This document shows, piece after piece, positions 1-8,906 of a stretch of DNA of 64,000 nucleotides. Every line of letters starts with the position of its first letter. The stretch's first letter is position 1. A program made the translations under genes and the position numbers. Location of the stretch: contig JACPEH010000024.1 in the NCBI GenBank assembly GCA_016183655.1, positions 151,161 through 215,160 on the forward strand, written 5' to 3'. This DNA is from Rhodocyclales bacterium (lineage in GTDB: Bacteria > Pseudomonadota > Gammaproteobacteria > Burkholderiales > Rhodocyclaceae). The notes beneath the pieces are model-generated. The model was given only the letters and a program-made list of their open reading frames with translations. It had not been told where the DNA came from and did not search any database.

Positions 1-449
1 CGCTGCAGTACAACCCGGCGGACCAGCGCATGGAGCGCTCGTCGATCGGCGCGCGCTACCAGCCGGAGCTGGGCAAGACGCTCAACGTCAGCTATCGCTT
101 CGCCAGCAACCAGATTTCCAGCGGCGCGCTGAAGAACGTGGACGTCGCCGGTCAGTGGCCGATCTGGGGTGGCTGGTCGGCGGTCGGTCGCTACAATTAC
201 TCGATCCTCGACCACAAGCCGGTCGAGACGGTGGCCGGCCTGGAATACAACGCCGGCTGCTGGGCGGTTCGTTTCGTCAGCCACCAGGTGGCGACGCTGT
301 CCGAACGGACCAACACCTCGTTCTTCGTTCAGCTCGAGCTGAACGACTTCGCCCGCATCGGCTCCAACCCGATTGATCTGTTGAGGCGCAACATCCAGGG
401 CTACGGCCTTGCCAACCAGCCGGTCGCCGATCCGGTGTTCGGCGAGTAG
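1..449 (+). CDS. lptD: LPS-assembly outer-membrane protein LptD, C-terminal part (5' end outside window)
   Basis: Only the last ~148 codons are present; the frame is open from base 3 to the TAG at 447-449. The residues show the alternating polar/aromatic beta-strand pattern of a large outer-membrane barrel, with LQYNP early and RYQPELGKTLN followed by SYRF, as in the LptD/OstA C-terminal barrel. LptD, with LptE, inserts lipopolysaccharide into the outer leaflet of the outer membrane. surA follows 11 bases later, the usual lptD-surA-pdxA-rsmA order of beta- and gammaproteobacteria, and SurA is the chaperone needed to fold LptD. Identification rests on this residue pattern plus the context. Confidence 0.88.
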   Translation, partial: LQYNPADQRMERSSIGARYQPELGKTLNVSYRFASNQISSGALKNVDVAGQWPIWGGWSAVGRYNYSILDHKPVETVAGLEYNAGCWAVRFVSHQVATLSERTNTSFFVQLELNDFARIGSNPIDLLRRNIQGYGLANQPVADPVFGE

Positions 450-460
450 GGGTTTTGTTC

Positions 461-1777
461 ATGACATTGCTGTCCCGCATCCTTCTGGCGCTCGCCGCGA
501 GCGCCGCTTTCATTTCTGCCGCGCACGCGCAGTCGGACCGGGCGACCGTGGTTCCCGCTGAGGTGGACCGCATCGTCGCGGTGGTCAACGACGAGGTGAT
601 CACGCTCGGCGAATTGCGCGGCCGGCTCGATTCCGCGCTGGCGCAGCTGAAGCGGCAGGGAACGCCGTTGCCGCCGCGCGAAGTGATGGAGCGGCAGATG
701 CTCGAGCGTCTGATCGTCGATCGCATCCAGCTGCAGACTGCGCGCGATACCGGCCTGCGCATCGACGATGCCCAGCTCGACCAGGCCTTGAACCGCATTG
801 CCGCCGGCAACAAGATGAACGTTTCGCAGTTCCGCCAGGCACTGGAGAAGGATGGCATCCGCTTCGCCAAGTTCCGCGAGGAAATCCGCGACGAGATGAC
901 GGTGGCCCGCCTGCGCGAGCGCGAGGTGGATAACCGCCTGGTGATCAGCGACGCCGAGGTCGACAACTTCATCGCTGCGGAGACGGCCAAGGGCCCTGGC
1001 GGCGACGAGGTGCAGGTCGCCCACATCCTGCTGCGCGCACCGGAGTCGGCCTCTCCCGAGCAGTTGCAGAAGCTCAAGGCGAAGGCTGACGAGATCCTGC
1101 AGCGGCTGGCCAAGGGTGAGGATTTCTCGCAGCTGGCTGCGTCCTATTCCGATGCGCCGGACGCGTTGCAAGGGGGCAACATGAGCCCGCGTCCGGTAGA
1201 TCGCCTGCCGGGACTCTTCGTCGAGGCCGTGGCGAAAATGAAGGCAGGCGAGGTGTCGCCGATCCTGCGCAGCCCGAACGGTTTCCACATCGTCAAGCTG
1301 GTCGCCCGCAAGGGAGGAATCTCGCTGCCGCCGGTCCAGCAGACGCGCGCCCGCCATATCCTGATCCGCGTGAACGAACTGGTCTCCGAGTCGGAGGCGC
1401 TGCACAAGCTGACCGGTTTGCGCGACCGCCTCGTGCACGGCGGCGATTTTGCCGAGTTGGCCCGTCTCTACTCGCAGGACGGATCTGCGGCCAAGGGTGG
1501 CGACCTCGGCTGGCTCTACCCAGGCGACACCGTACCCGAATTCGAGCGCGTGATGGACCGCCTGGAACCCCAGGAAATCAGCCAGCCGACGCAGTCGCCG
1601 TTCGGCTTCCATCTGATCCAGGTGCTTGAGCGGCGCGTCCAGGATGTCTCCAGCGACCGCCAGCGCATGTCGGCCCGCCAGGTGCTGCGCGAGCGCAAGC
1701 TCGACGAAGCCTATCAGGACTGGCTGCGCCAGATTCGCGACCGCGCCTACGTCGAGTACCGGCTGGAGGAACGCTGA
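461..1777 (+). CDS. surA: Periplasmic chaperone / peptidyl-prolyl isomerase SurA
   Basis: 438 residues. A signal peptide spans about residues 1-23 (hydrophobic core ending in AHA, then QSD). It is followed by a SurA N-terminal domain and two parvulin (PpiC) domains at about 184-282 and 294-393, each opening with a (R/V)A(R)HIL motif and closing with FGFH/NGFH. SurA escorts unfolded outer-membrane proteins, including LptD, through the periplasm. I chose the ATG at 461 because AGGGG lies 7 bases upstream; a TTG two codons earlier (455) is in frame but has no spacing for a ribosome site. pdxA begins one base after the stop, so the genes are almost certainly co-transcribed. Confidence 0.96.
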   Translation: MTLLSRILLALAASAAFISAAHAQSDRATVVPAEVDRIVAVVNDEVITLGELRGRLDSALAQLKRQGTPLPPREVMERQMLERLIVDRIQLQTARDTGLRIDDAQLDQALNRIAAGNKMNVSQFRQALEKDGIRFAKFREEIRDEMTVARLREREVDNRLVISDAEVDNFIAAETAKGPGGDEVQVAHILLRAPESASPEQLQKLKAKADEILQRLAKGEDFSQLAASYSDAPDALQGGNMSPRPVDRLPGLFVEAVAKMKAGEVSPILRSPNGFHIVKLVARKGGISLPPVQQTRARHILIRVNELVSESEALHKLTGLRDRLVHGGDFAELARLYSQDGSAAKGGDLGWLYPGDTVPEFERVMDRLEPQEISQPTQSPFGFHLIQVLERRVQDVSSDRQRMSARQVLRERKLDEAYQDWLRQIRDRAYVEYRLEER

Positions 1778-1778
1778 C

Positions 1779-2804
1779 GTGGATTCCCGTCCGGTGATCG
1801 CCGTCACTTCCGGCGAGCCGGCCGGCATCGGTCCCGAGCTCTGCCTGCGCCTGGCTGACGAGCGCTTCCCGGCGCGCCTCGTCGTCCTCGCCGACCGCGA
1901 CCTGCTGGCGGCGCGCGCCACGGCCGTCGGCTGGCGGGGGCGTTTCCGCGATTATGCCGCGGACGCTGCGCCGGCCACGGCCGACGCAGCCGCGGTGCTT
2001 GAAATCCTGCATTGCCCGCTTGCCGTGCCCTCCGTTCCCGGCCGTCTCGATCCGGCCAACGCCCCGGCGGTCCTCGCCATGCTCGACCGCGCCCTCGCCG
2101 GCTGCCGTTCCGGCGAATTCGCGGCGATGGTCACGGCACCGGTGCACAAGGGCGTCATCAACCAGGGCGGCGCGCCGGGGACGTTCTTTTCCGGCCACAC
2201 CGAATACCTGGCCGAGCATACCGGCACGCCGCGCGTCGTCATGATGCTCGCCGGCGGCACGCCGCAGGGGCCGTTGCGCGTCGCGCTGGCCACCACGCAC
2301 CTGCCGCTGCGCGCAGTAGCCGATGCGATCACGCCGCAGCTGCTGGAAGAGACGCTGCGCATCCTGCACGCCGACATGCGCGTCAAGTACGGCATCGCCG
2401 AACCCCGCATCCTGGTCGCCGGCCTCAATCCGCACGCCGGCGAGGACGGCTACCTCGGTCGCGAGGAAATCGAGGTCATCACGCCGCTGCTCGACCGCCT
2501 GCGCGGCGAGGGCATGCGTCTGCTCGGCCCGCTGCCGGCGGACACGATGTTCACGCCGCCGCAGCTGGCGCAGGGCGACTGCGTGCTGGCGATGTACCAC
2601 GACCAGGGACTGACGGCGCTCAAATACGCCACCTTCGGCCACGGCATCAACGTCACGCTGGGCTTGCCGATCATCCGCACCTCGGTCGACCACGGCACCG
2701 CGCTGTCGCTCGCCGGCCGTGGCACGGCCGATTCCGGCAGCCTGTTCGAGGCGGTGCGCGAGGCGGTCCGCATGGCCGCCTGCGCGCGGCAGGGAACAGC
2801 ATGA
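1779..2804 (+). CDS. pdxA: 4-hydroxythreonine-4-phosphate dehydrogenase PdxA
   Basis: 341 residues, normal for the family. PdxA oxidises 4-phosphohydroxy-L-threonine in the DXP-dependent pyridoxal-phosphate pathway. The N-terminal [11 protein letters not shown] and the metal-binding histidines in GHTEYLAE (about residue 139), TTHLPL and YHDQG (about 274) are all visible, as is the C-terminal TSVDHGTA. The start is a GTG at 1779, one base after the surA stop, with GGAGG about 9 bases upstream inside surA. The stop overlaps the rsmA start (ATGA). The window also carries epd at 19288-20328, an enzyme two steps upstream in the same vitamin B6 pathway, though in a different operon. Confidence 0.96.
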   Translation: MDSRPVIAVTSGEPAGIGPELCLRLADERFPARLVVLADRDLLAARATAVGWRGRFRDYAADAAPATADAAAVLEILHCPLAVPSVPGRLDPANAPAVLAMLDRALAGCRSGEFAAMVTAPVHKGVINQGGAPGTFFSGHTEYLAEHTGTPRVVMMLAGGTPQGPLRVALATTHLPLRAVADAITPQLLEETLRILHADMRVKYGIAEPRILVAGLNPHAGEDGYLGREEIEVITPLLDRLRGEGMRLLGPLPADTMFTPPQLAQGDCVLAMYHDQGLTALKYATFGHGINVTLGLPIIRTSVDHGTALSLAGRGTADSGSLFEAVREAVRMAACARQGTA

Positions 2805-3580
2805 AGCACATCCCGCGCAAGCGCTTCGGGCAGAACTTCCTCGTCGATGCGCAGATCGTCGCCGACATCGTCGGCGCCGTCGCGCCGCGGCGAGACGACT
2901 GCGTCGTCGAGATCGGGCCCGGCCTCGGCGCGCTCACCGAGCCGCTGCTCGAACGCGTCGACCTTCTGCACGTGGTCGAAATCGACCGCGACATCGTCGC
3001 CCGCCTGAAGAAGCGCTATCCGCCGGAGCGGCTGACGATCCACGAGGGCGATGCGCTGGCCTTCGATTTCGGTGCGCTCGCTGTGCCGGGCCGGGGCTTG
3101 CGCATCGTCGGCAACCTGCCTTACAACATCTCGACGCCGCTGCTGTTCCACCTCGCCGGCTACGCCGGCTGCGTGCACGACATGCACTTCATGCTGCAGA
3201 AGGAAGTGGTCGAGCGCATGGTCGCCGAGCCCGGCGACAGCGAACGCGGCCGCCTGTCGGTGATGCTGCAGTACCGCTTCTGGCTGGAGTGGCTGATCGA
3301 CGTGCCGCCGACCGCCTTCGACCCGCCGCCGAAGGTCGACTCGGCGGTGGTACGGATGATTCCGCACGATCCGGCCGAGCTGACGGCGAGCGACGAGGCG
3401 TTGCTCGGCAAGGTGGTTGCCGCCGCCTTCGCGCAGCGGCGAAAGATGCTGCGCAACAACCTCAAGGGACTGCTCGACGACGCGGCGTTCACGACGCTGG
3501 GCATTGACCCGACCCGTCGCGCCGAAGATCTGTCGGTCGCCGACTACGTCCGCATCGCCAACTTCCTGGCAAAAAAATAG
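2801..3580 (+). CDS. rsmA: 16S rRNA (adenine1518-N6/adenine1519-N6)-dimethyltransferase RsmA (KsgA)
   Basis: 259 residues. It dimethylates the two adjacent adenines in the 3'-terminal hairpin of 16S rRNA late in small-subunit assembly. The KRFGQNFL start, the SAM-binding [10 protein letters not shown] (about residues 38-47) and the catalytic NLPYNIS (about 104-110) are intact. The ATG at 2801 overlaps the pdxA stop by four bases, so translation is probably coupled. The lptD-surA-pdxA-rsmA run ends here; a hairpin follows at 3581-3601 but has no U-tract on this strand. Confidence 0.97.
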   Translation: MKHIPRKRFGQNFLVDAQIVADIVGAVAPRRDDCVVEIGPGLGALTEPLLERVDLLHVVEIDRDIVARLKKRYPPERLTIHEGDALAFDFGALAVPGRGLRIVGNLPYNISTPLLFHLAGYAGCVHDMHFMLQKEVVERMVAEPGDSERGRLSVMLQYRFWLEWLIDVPPTAFDPPPKVDSAVVRMIPHDPAELTASDEALLGKVVAAAFAQRRKMLRNNLKGLLDDAAFTTLGIDPTRRAEDLSVADYVRIANFLAKK

Positions 3581-3641
3581 CGGCACCTGTGCCGGGTGCC
3601 GCATGTCGAAAAGGGAAGCGGAGAGGAGGGGGCCGCTTCCC
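3581..3641 (-). terminator. Two stem-loops between convergent rsmA and the DUF2892 gene
   Basis: The stem at 3613-3621/3633-3641 (GGGAAGCGG with CCGCTTCCC) is followed, reading on the minus strand, by TTTTCGAC. A second stem at 3581-3587/3595-3601 (CGGCACC with GGTGCCG) is followed on the minus strand by CTATTTTTTT. Both look like Rho-independent terminators for transcripts arriving from the DUF2892 gene on the minus strand. The same stems may slow transcription out of rsmA on the plus strand. Confidence 0.7.
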
Positions 3642-3650
3642 GACGCCTTT

Positions 3651-3842
3651 CTATTCCTTCAGCGGACAGGTATTCAGCCCGAGCAGGGTGTAGGCCGGGC
3701 ACCAGCCCATCAGACCGGTGGCCAGCGGGACGATGCCGAGCCAGCCCCAGACGCCGACCGTGCCGGTCGCGGCGAGGCCGATGAGGACGATCCCGGCGAG
3801 GATGCGGGCGATCTTGTCGAAGCCGCCGACGTTTGCTTTCAT
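3651..3842 (-). CDS. Small DUF2892 (YgaP-type) membrane protein
   Basis: 63 residues, two hydrophobic segments (about 8-26 and 31-47), with MKANVGGFDKIARI at the start and GWCPAYTLLGLNTCP near the end, the hallmark of DUF2892, the membrane part of YgaP-type rhodaneses. The exact role is unknown; two conserved cysteines (GWCP, NTCP) suggest sulfur or redox chemistry. I chose the ATG at 3842 because AAGGAG sits 6-7 bases upstream; a longer frame starting at 3914 has no ribosome site and would run through the regulatory palindrome. It lies 109 bases downstream of a Crp/Fnr-type regulator gene on the same strand, with a Crp-like site in between. Confidence 0.85.
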   Translation of the reverse strand: MKANVGGFDKIARILAGIVLIGLAATGTVGVWGWLGIVPLATGLMGWCPAYTLLGLNTCPLKE

Positions 3843-3899
3843 GCTTTTCTCCTTGAGCTTGGGATAGTCCAAAGAATAAGCGGCGGCTAATGCGTTGTC

Positions 3900-3915
3900 T
3901 GTAACCTGGGTCACA
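3900..3915. promoter_or_regulatory. Crp/Fnr-type operator between the regulator gene and the DUF2892 gene
   Basis: TGTAA-CCTGGG-TCACA matches the Crp-class consensus TGTGA-N6-TCACA in nine of ten arm positions. It is centred about 65 bases upstream of the DUF2892 start, a normal distance for class I activation. The neighbouring regulator (3952-4623) has a recognition helix of Crp type. Binding is inferred. Confidence 0.55.
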
Positions 3916-3951
3916 CAGCCGGAAAAATTCGGCGAAGCGGCCGCGCTGCGG

Positions 3952-4623
3952 TTAGGCGATGCCGCCTTCGGCGGCGCGGCGCAGCCCGTCGCGGTCGACC
4001 AGCGTGATCCGCTCCCGCCCGAGTTCGACCAGCCCCTCAGCGGCGAATCCCTTGAGCAGCCGGCTGACGATCTCGCGCACGCTGCCGAGTTCGTCGGCGA
4101 GCGCCTGGTGGGTGGCGTGGATGTCGCTGCCGCGTGCCAGCAGCAGGCGGGCCAGGCGCTGGTCGAGGCGATGGAAGGCGACCTCCTCGACCAGTTGCAT
4201 CAGGTCGGCGATCCGTTCGGCGAGCAGGTGGAAAACGAAGTCGCGGAAAGCCCGGTTTTCGGCGAGCAGCTTCGCGAACAGCGTGTCCGGAAGGATCGCC
4301 AGCGTCACCGCCGTTTCGCTCTCGCCGCGCGCCGTGTACGGCGTGTGGCCGAGCAGGCAGCTCGAACTGATGATGCACGAGTCACCCGGCTCGACGCGGT
4401 AGAGCAGCATCTCGCGCCCGGACGGCGCCGTCTTGACCACCTTGATCGAGCCTTCGACGACCAGCGGAAACCCCTGGCAAGGCTGTGCTTCGGCAAAGAG
4501 GCGCGCGCCCGCGGGAATGCGCAGTAGCGCTGTCGGCTGCAGCAGTCGGTCGAGCTCGGCGGCGGGCAGGTCGTGCAGCGCCGGGTAAAGCGCCAGCAGC
4601 CGTTCGTGCGTCACCGTGCCCAT
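3952..4623 (-). CDS. Crp/Fnr-family transcriptional regulator
   Basis: 223 residues. A cyclic-nucleotide-binding-type beta-roll covers about 25-125 and a winged helix-turn-helix about 150-215. The recognition helix reads GSVREIVSRLLK, keeping both the R-E..R of Crp and the E..SR of Fnr, so a TGTGA or TTGA half-site is expected. I see no Fnr-type N-terminal cysteine cluster, and the effector cannot be read from sequence. The start at 4623 overlaps nothing but has only a weak ribosome site; the gene begins 8 bases after xthA ends, so it may be read through from xthA. Its likely local target is the DUF2892 gene. Confidence 0.88.
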   Translation of the reverse strand: MGTVTHERLLALYPALHDLPAAELDRLLQPTALLRIPAGARLFAEAQPCQGFPLVVEGSIKVVKTAPSGREMLLYRVEPGDSCIISSSCLLGHTPYTARGESETAVTLAILPDTLFAKLLAENRAFRDFVFHLLAERIADLMQLVEEVAFHRLDQRLARLLLARGSDIHATHQALADELGSVREIVSRLLKGFAAEGLVELGRERITLVDRDGLRRAAEGGIA

Positions 4624-4630
4624 GCGCCGC

Positions 4631-5392
4631 TCAGCGCTCGATCTCGGCGATCACCGGCGCGTGATCGGAGGGGCGCTCCAGCTTGCGCGGCGCCTTGTCC
4701 ACGTTGCAGGCGCGACAGAGGGCGGCGAGCGGCGGCGAAAGCAGGATGTGGTCGATGCGCAGGCCGAAGTTGCGGCGGAAGGCCATCATCCGGTAGTCCC
4801 ACCACGAGAAGATTTTCTCCGGCTGCTCGAACAGGCGGAAGGCGTCGGTGAGGCCGAGCGCCGTCAGCGCCCGGAAGGCCTCGCGTTCGGCTGGCGAGAC
4901 ATGGATTTCCTCCTTCCAGTCCGGGTGCGCGTCGCGGTCCTCGGGGGCGATGTTGTAGTCGCCGAGCAGCGCCAGCTGCGGGTGGCGCGCCAGTTCGTCG
5001 CCGAGCCAGGCGGTCAGCGCGCGCAGCCAGTCGAGCTTGTAGGCGAACTTGTCGGAGCCGACGGCCTGGCCGTTCGGGAAATAAGCGCAGACCACGCGCA
5101 GGTCGCCGATGCTGGCAGCGATCACCCGCTTCTGCTCGTCGGCGAATCCCGGGATGCCGCAGCTTACGTCGCGCAGCGGTTCGCGCGCGATGATGGCGAC
5201 GCCGTTGTAGGTCTTCTGGCCGCTGCAGGCCGCGTGATAGCCGGCAGCCTCGATCTCGGCGAGCGGGAAAGCCTTGTCCTCCAGCTTCAGTTCCTGCAGG
5301 CAAAGCACGTCCGGCCGCTCGGTCGCCAGCCAGTCGAGCACCTGCGGCAGGCGCACCTTCAGCGAGTTGACGTTCCAGGTGGCGAGCTTCAC
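4631..5392 (-). CDS. xthA: Exodeoxyribonuclease III (AP endonuclease)
   Basis: 253 residues, colinear with the exonuclease III family. Catalytic motifs: TWNVNS (N7), LQELK (E34), [15 protein letters not shown] and the terminal SDHAP. It cleaves DNA at abasic sites and has 3'-5' exonuclease activity in base-excision repair. Its start overlaps the stop of the DUF4124/glutaredoxin gene by four bases, so the two are translationally coupled. Confidence 0.95.
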   Translation of the reverse strand: MKLATWNVNSLKVRLPQVLDWLATERPDVLCLQELKLEDKAFPLAEIEAAGYHAACSGQKTYNGVAIIAREPLRDVSCGIPGFADEQKRVIAASIGDLRVVCAYFPNGQAVGSDKFAYKLDWLRALTAWLGDELARHPQLALLGDYNIAPEDRDAHPDWKEEIHVSPAEREAFRALTALGLTDAFRLFEQPEKIFSWWDYRMMAFRRNFGLRIDHILLSPPLAALCRACNVDKAPRKLERPSDHAPVIAEIER

Positions 5393-5910
5393 TGCGCGGG
5401 AGGAGTCAGCGGGCTGCTCGGCTTGCTGCCGAACGGCGCGGTCTTCGGATAGCCGGCGAGGTCGAGCAGGTTGTTCCAGCCGGCGGCTTCGAATCCCTTC
5501 ACATGCTGACGGCCTACGAGGATCACGGGCACAAAGGCTTCGCCGCCGGTTACCTTCTTCAGCTCCTCAAGTTCCGGGGTTCCGCCCTGCACCATTTTTT
5601 CCTGGAAGGGAGTCCCTCGTTCGTTGAGGAGGTTGCGTCCCTTGTTGCAGGCTTCGATGCAGTCGGCCGAGGTGTAGAGAACGACGGGGAATTTCTCGGC
5701 GGCGACGCGGGCGGCATAGGAGATCGGGCCTTCGTCGCTCGTCTCTGCAGCCTCTCGTTTGCCGGCCGGCTTCACCCCCGCCGGCGGCGGCTGGTCGGAG
5801 AAGATGGTGCGGCCGGTGGCCGGGTCGACCCAGCGATAGGTTGTCTGGGCCTGTGCGGCGAATGATGCGAGCAGGGCGGCGATGAGCGCGATGGTCAGCC
5901 TGCTGTTCAT
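5389..5910 (-). CDS. Periplasmic DUF4124 / glutaredoxin-like protein
   Basis: 173 residues with a signal peptide (about 1-21, ending AAQAQ). Residues 23-45 ([19 protein letters not shown]) are a typical DUF4124 segment. A glutaredoxin-like fold follows, with [13 protein letters not shown] (C84 and C88). The two cysteines are separated by three residues rather than the usual two, and the fold ends with [17 protein letters not shown] periplasmic thiol-redox role is plausible but the partner is unknown. It is co-transcribed with xthA. Confidence 0.8.
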   Translation of the reverse strand: MNSRLTIALIAALLASFAAQAQTTYRWVDPATGRTIFSDQPPPAGVKPAGKREAAETSDEGPISYAARVAAEKFPVVLYTSADCIEACNKGRNLLNERGTPFQEKMVQGGTPELEELKKVTGGEAFVPVILVGRQHVKGFEAAGWNNLLDLAGYPKTAPFGSKPSSPLTPPAQ

Positions 5911-5931
5911 GTCAGCTCCCTCGGGGGTCGG

Positions 5932-7971
5932 TCATGCGCCGATCATACCACTGTGCCGGAGCAGGGCATCGACGCTGGGTTCGCGGCCGCGGAAGGCCTT
6001 GAACGAGTTGAGCGCCGAGCGCATGCCGCCGACGGCGAGGATCTCGTCGAGGAAGCGGCGGCCGGTCTCCGGGTCGAACGGATTGCCGGCTTCCTCGAAG
6101 GCAGCGTAGCAGTCTGCCGACAGCACTTCCGCCCATTTGTAGCTGTAGTAGCCCGCGGCGTAGCCGCCGGCGAAGATGTGCGAGAAGCTGTTCGGAAAGC
6201 GGTGCCAGTCCGGCGGGAAGACCACCGCCACCTCGTTGCGCACTTCCTCCAGCAACTGCAGCACGTCGCGGTCACCTTCCGGGTCGAAGTCGTTGTGCAA
6301 CAGCAGGTCGAACAGCGAGAACTCGATCTGGCGCACGGTCTGCATGCCGGAGAGGAAGTTGCGGGCAGCCAGCATCTTGTCGAACAGCGCGCGCGGCAGC
6401 GCCGCCCCGGTGTCGACGTGTGCCGTCATCTCCTGCAACACCGCCCATTCCCAGCAGTAGTTCTCCATGAACTGCGAGGGCAGCTCGACGGCATCCCACT
6501 CGACGCCGTGGATGCCGGAGACGCCCGGTTCCTCGATGCGCGTCAGCATGTGGTGCAGGCCGTGGCCGGTCTCGTGGAACAGCGTCGTCACTTCGTCGTG
6601 GGTGAACGTCGCCGGCTTGCTGCCGACCGGTCGCGAGAAATTGCAGTTGAGGTAGGCCACCGGCGTCTGCACGCCGCCGGCCGTGCGTCGCCGCGTCAGC
6701 GCCTCGTCCATCCAGGCGCCGCCGCGTTTCTCCTCGCGCGCATAGAGGTCGAGGTAGAACTGGCCGACCAGTTCGCCGGCGCGGTTCTCGATGCGGTAGA
6801 AGCGCACGTCCTCGTGCCACACCGGCGCCGTATCCGGCTTCACCGTCACCGAGAACAGTGTCTCGATGACGTGGAACAGCCCGGCGAGCACCTTCGGCTC
6901 GGTGAAGTACTGCTTCACCTCCTGGTCGGAGAAGGCGTAACGCTTCTGCAACAGTTTCTCCGACACCCAGGCCATGTCCCACGGCTCCATCGCCTTGATG
7001 CCCAGTTCGTCGCCGGCGAAGGCGCGCAGTTCGGCGACATCCTTCTCGGCGAAGGGCTTCGCCTTGCGCGCCAGTTCGCGCAGGAAAGCGAGCACCTGTT
7101 CCGGCGACTCGGCCATCTTCGGCACCAGCGAGATCTCGGCGAAGTTGCGGTAGCCGAGCATCTTCGCCTCCTCGGCGCGCAGCTTGAGCAGCTGGCGGAT
7201 CAGCGGTGCGTTGTCGTGCTCGGGTTTGCCGAATTCCGAGGCGCGCGTCGCGTAGGCGCGGTAGATGCGGGCGCGCAGGCCGCGGTTGTCGGCGTACTGC
7301 ATCACCGGTCCGTACGACGGGGCGTGCAGCGTGAAGCGCCAGCCCTTGACGCCGGCCTTTTCGGCGGAGGCACGGGCGACCTCGATCGCGTCGGCGGGCA
7401 GGCCGGCCAGGTCCTTCTCGTCGGCAACGACTTCGGCGTGGGCGTTGGTGGCGTCGAGCAGGTTTTCGGAGAATTTTGCCTGCAGCGCCGCCGTTTCTTC
7501 CTGCAGCGCCTGGAAGCGCGGCTTCTGTGCGTCGGGTAGTTCGGCGCCGGACAGGCGGAAGTCGCGGATCTCGTTATCGATGATGCGCTTGCGCGCCGGC
7601 GACAGCGTCGCGTATTCCGGGCCGGCGGCGAGCGCCTTGTATTTCGAGAACAGCGCCAGGTTCTGGCCGAGTTCGGAATAGAAGGCGGTTACTTCCGGCA
7701 GCAGGTCGTTGTAGGCCTCGCGCCACGGCGGGATGTCGTTGACCGAATGCAGGTGGCCGACGATGCCCCAGGCGCGCGAGAGGGGCTCGATGCCGTCGGC
7801 GAAGGGCTCGGCGAAATCGGTCCAGGTGGCGGCGACGTCGTCGCCGGTGAGGCGTTCGACCAGCGCGCGGCTCTCGCCGAGCAGCTGGGTGATGGCCGGG
7901 CGTACATGCTCGGGACGGATGGCGTCGAAGCGGGGCAGGCCGGAAAAGTCGAGCAGCGGATTGTCGGTCAT
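5932..7971 (-). CDS. prlC: Oligopeptidase A (M3 family zinc metallopeptidase)
   Basis: 679 residues, the usual size for PrlC/OpdA. The zinc site HETGH is at residues 466-470 (within TLFHETGHGLHHML) and the downstream glutamate region GVEWDAVELPSQFMENYCWE is intact. It degrades oligopeptides, including cleaved signal peptides, in the cytoplasm. It lies 21 bases upstream of the DUF4124 gene on the same strand and could be in one transcript with it. Confidence 0.95.
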   Translation of the reverse strand: MTDNPLLDFSGLPRFDAIRPEHVRPAITQLLGESRALVERLTGDDVAATWTDFAEPFADGIEPLSRAWGIVGHLHSVNDIPPWREAYNDLLPEVTAFYSELGQNLALFSKYKALAAGPEYATLSPARKRIIDNEIRDFRLSGAELPDAQKPRFQALQEETAALQAKFSENLLDATNAHAEVVADEKDLAGLPADAIEVARASAEKAGVKGWRFTLHAPSYGPVMQYADNRGLRARIYRAYATRASEFGKPEHDNAPLIRQLLKLRAEEAKMLGYRNFAEISLVPKMAESPEQVLAFLRELARKAKPFAEKDVAELRAFAGDELGIKAMEPWDMAWVSEKLLQKRYAFSDQEVKQYFTEPKVLAGLFHVIETLFSVTVKPDTAPVWHEDVRFYRIENRAGELVGQFYLDLYAREEKRGGAWMDEALTRRRTAGGVQTPVAYLNCNFSRPVGSKPATFTHDEVTTLFHETGHGLHHMLTRIEEPGVSGIHGVEWDAVELPSQFMENYCWEWAVLQEMTAHVDTGAALPRALFDKMLAARNFLSGMQTVRQIEFSLFDLLLHNDFDPEGDRDVLQLLEEVRNEVAVVFPPDWHRFPNSFSHIFAGGYAAGYYSYKWAEVLSADCYAAFEEAGNPFDPETGRRFLDEILAVGGMRSALNSFKAFRGREPSVDALLRHSGMIGA

Positions 7972-8041
7972 GTCGGTCGGGAAGTCGGGGGAACGTGAAG
8001 CGGGCAGCGAGGCCGCCCGCGGGAGGATGAAAGGATGGCCG

Positions 8042-8821
8042 CTATTCTACAAGGTCGCGGTAGGCATGCCATGAGGCGTGGCCGAGCAATGGCATCAGCA
8101 CGATCAGCCCGAACAGCAGCGTGGCGAAGCCGAGCAGCGTCAGCGCGACGATCGTCGCCGCCCACAGCAGCAGCGGGCCGGCGTTGGCGCCGAAGGCGCG
8201 CAGGCTGGTCATTGCCGCCGTGACGAAATCGCCGCCGCGGTCGACCAGCAGCGGCACCGAGACGACGCTGAGCATGAACACCGCCAGCACGACGATGGCG
8301 CCGGCCAGCAGCCACGAGAACACGAACCCGCTGCCGCCGTCGGCGGCGACCCGCAGGGCGAAGTCGACGACATTGCCTGTCGCCCCGCCCGCCGCCATGC
8401 CCACGCTGGCGAAAAGCGCCGCCGACAGGCGTTCCCAGGCGACCCACAGCACGACCAGCAACAGCCCGAACAGCGTCAGCCCGTCACGGCCGCGTGCGAA
8501 GGCGGCGAGCGAGTCGGCAAAGCGCGAGGCGAGGCCGCGCTCGCTGCGTCGGCTGAGTTCGTAGAGCCCGGCACAGAGCAGCGGGGCGACGATGAAGAAG
8601 CCGGAGACGGCGACGGCGAAATGCTGTGGGCTGCGCCACAGCGAGACCAGCAGCAGGTCGCCGGCGATCGCGAAAAGCAGGCCGTAGGCGAGGCTGGCGA
8701 TCGGCGTCTGCTTGAAATCCTGCCAGCCGGCTGCCAGCCAGTCGGCAATGCGCGTCAGCGGAAGCTGCCGGATGCGCGGCAGCGGGAAATGCCGGTCGAG
8801 CGAAGCGAAGGGGTGTGCCAT
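8042..8821 (-). CDS. DUF2189 integral membrane protein
   Basis: 259 residues with about six hydrophobic helices from residue 45 on and a soluble N-terminal start. The features GWQDFKQTPIASLAYGLLFA and FIVAPLLCAGLYELSRR are characteristic of DUF2189, a proteobacterial inner-membrane family of unknown function. The gene stands alone: 70 bases from prlC and about 85 from purC. Confidence 0.82.
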   Translation of the reverse strand: MAHPFASLDRHFPLPRIRQLPLTRIADWLAAGWQDFKQTPIASLAYGLLFAIAGDLLLVSLWRSPQHFAVAVSGFFIVAPLLCAGLYELSRRSERGLASRFADSLAAFARGRDGLTLFGLLLVVLWVAWERLSAALFASVGMAAGGATGNVVDFALRVAADGGSGFVFSWLLAGAIVVLAVFMLSVVSVPLLVDRGGDFVTAAMTSLRAFGANAGPLLLWAATIVALTLLGFATLLFGLIVLMPLLGHASWHAYRDLVE

Positions 8822-8906
8822 GGCTGTCCTCCCGGTTCCGACGTGTGGTCACCGGATGGACAGCAGGCGGCCGCGGAAAGTTCTGGCCGGCGGCCGGTCC
8901 GGCGGG

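Noticed and set aside
3651..3914. Longer version of the DUF2892 gene starting at 3914
   Set aside because: It would translate through the Crp-like palindrome and lacks a ribosome site, while ATG 3842 has a strong one.
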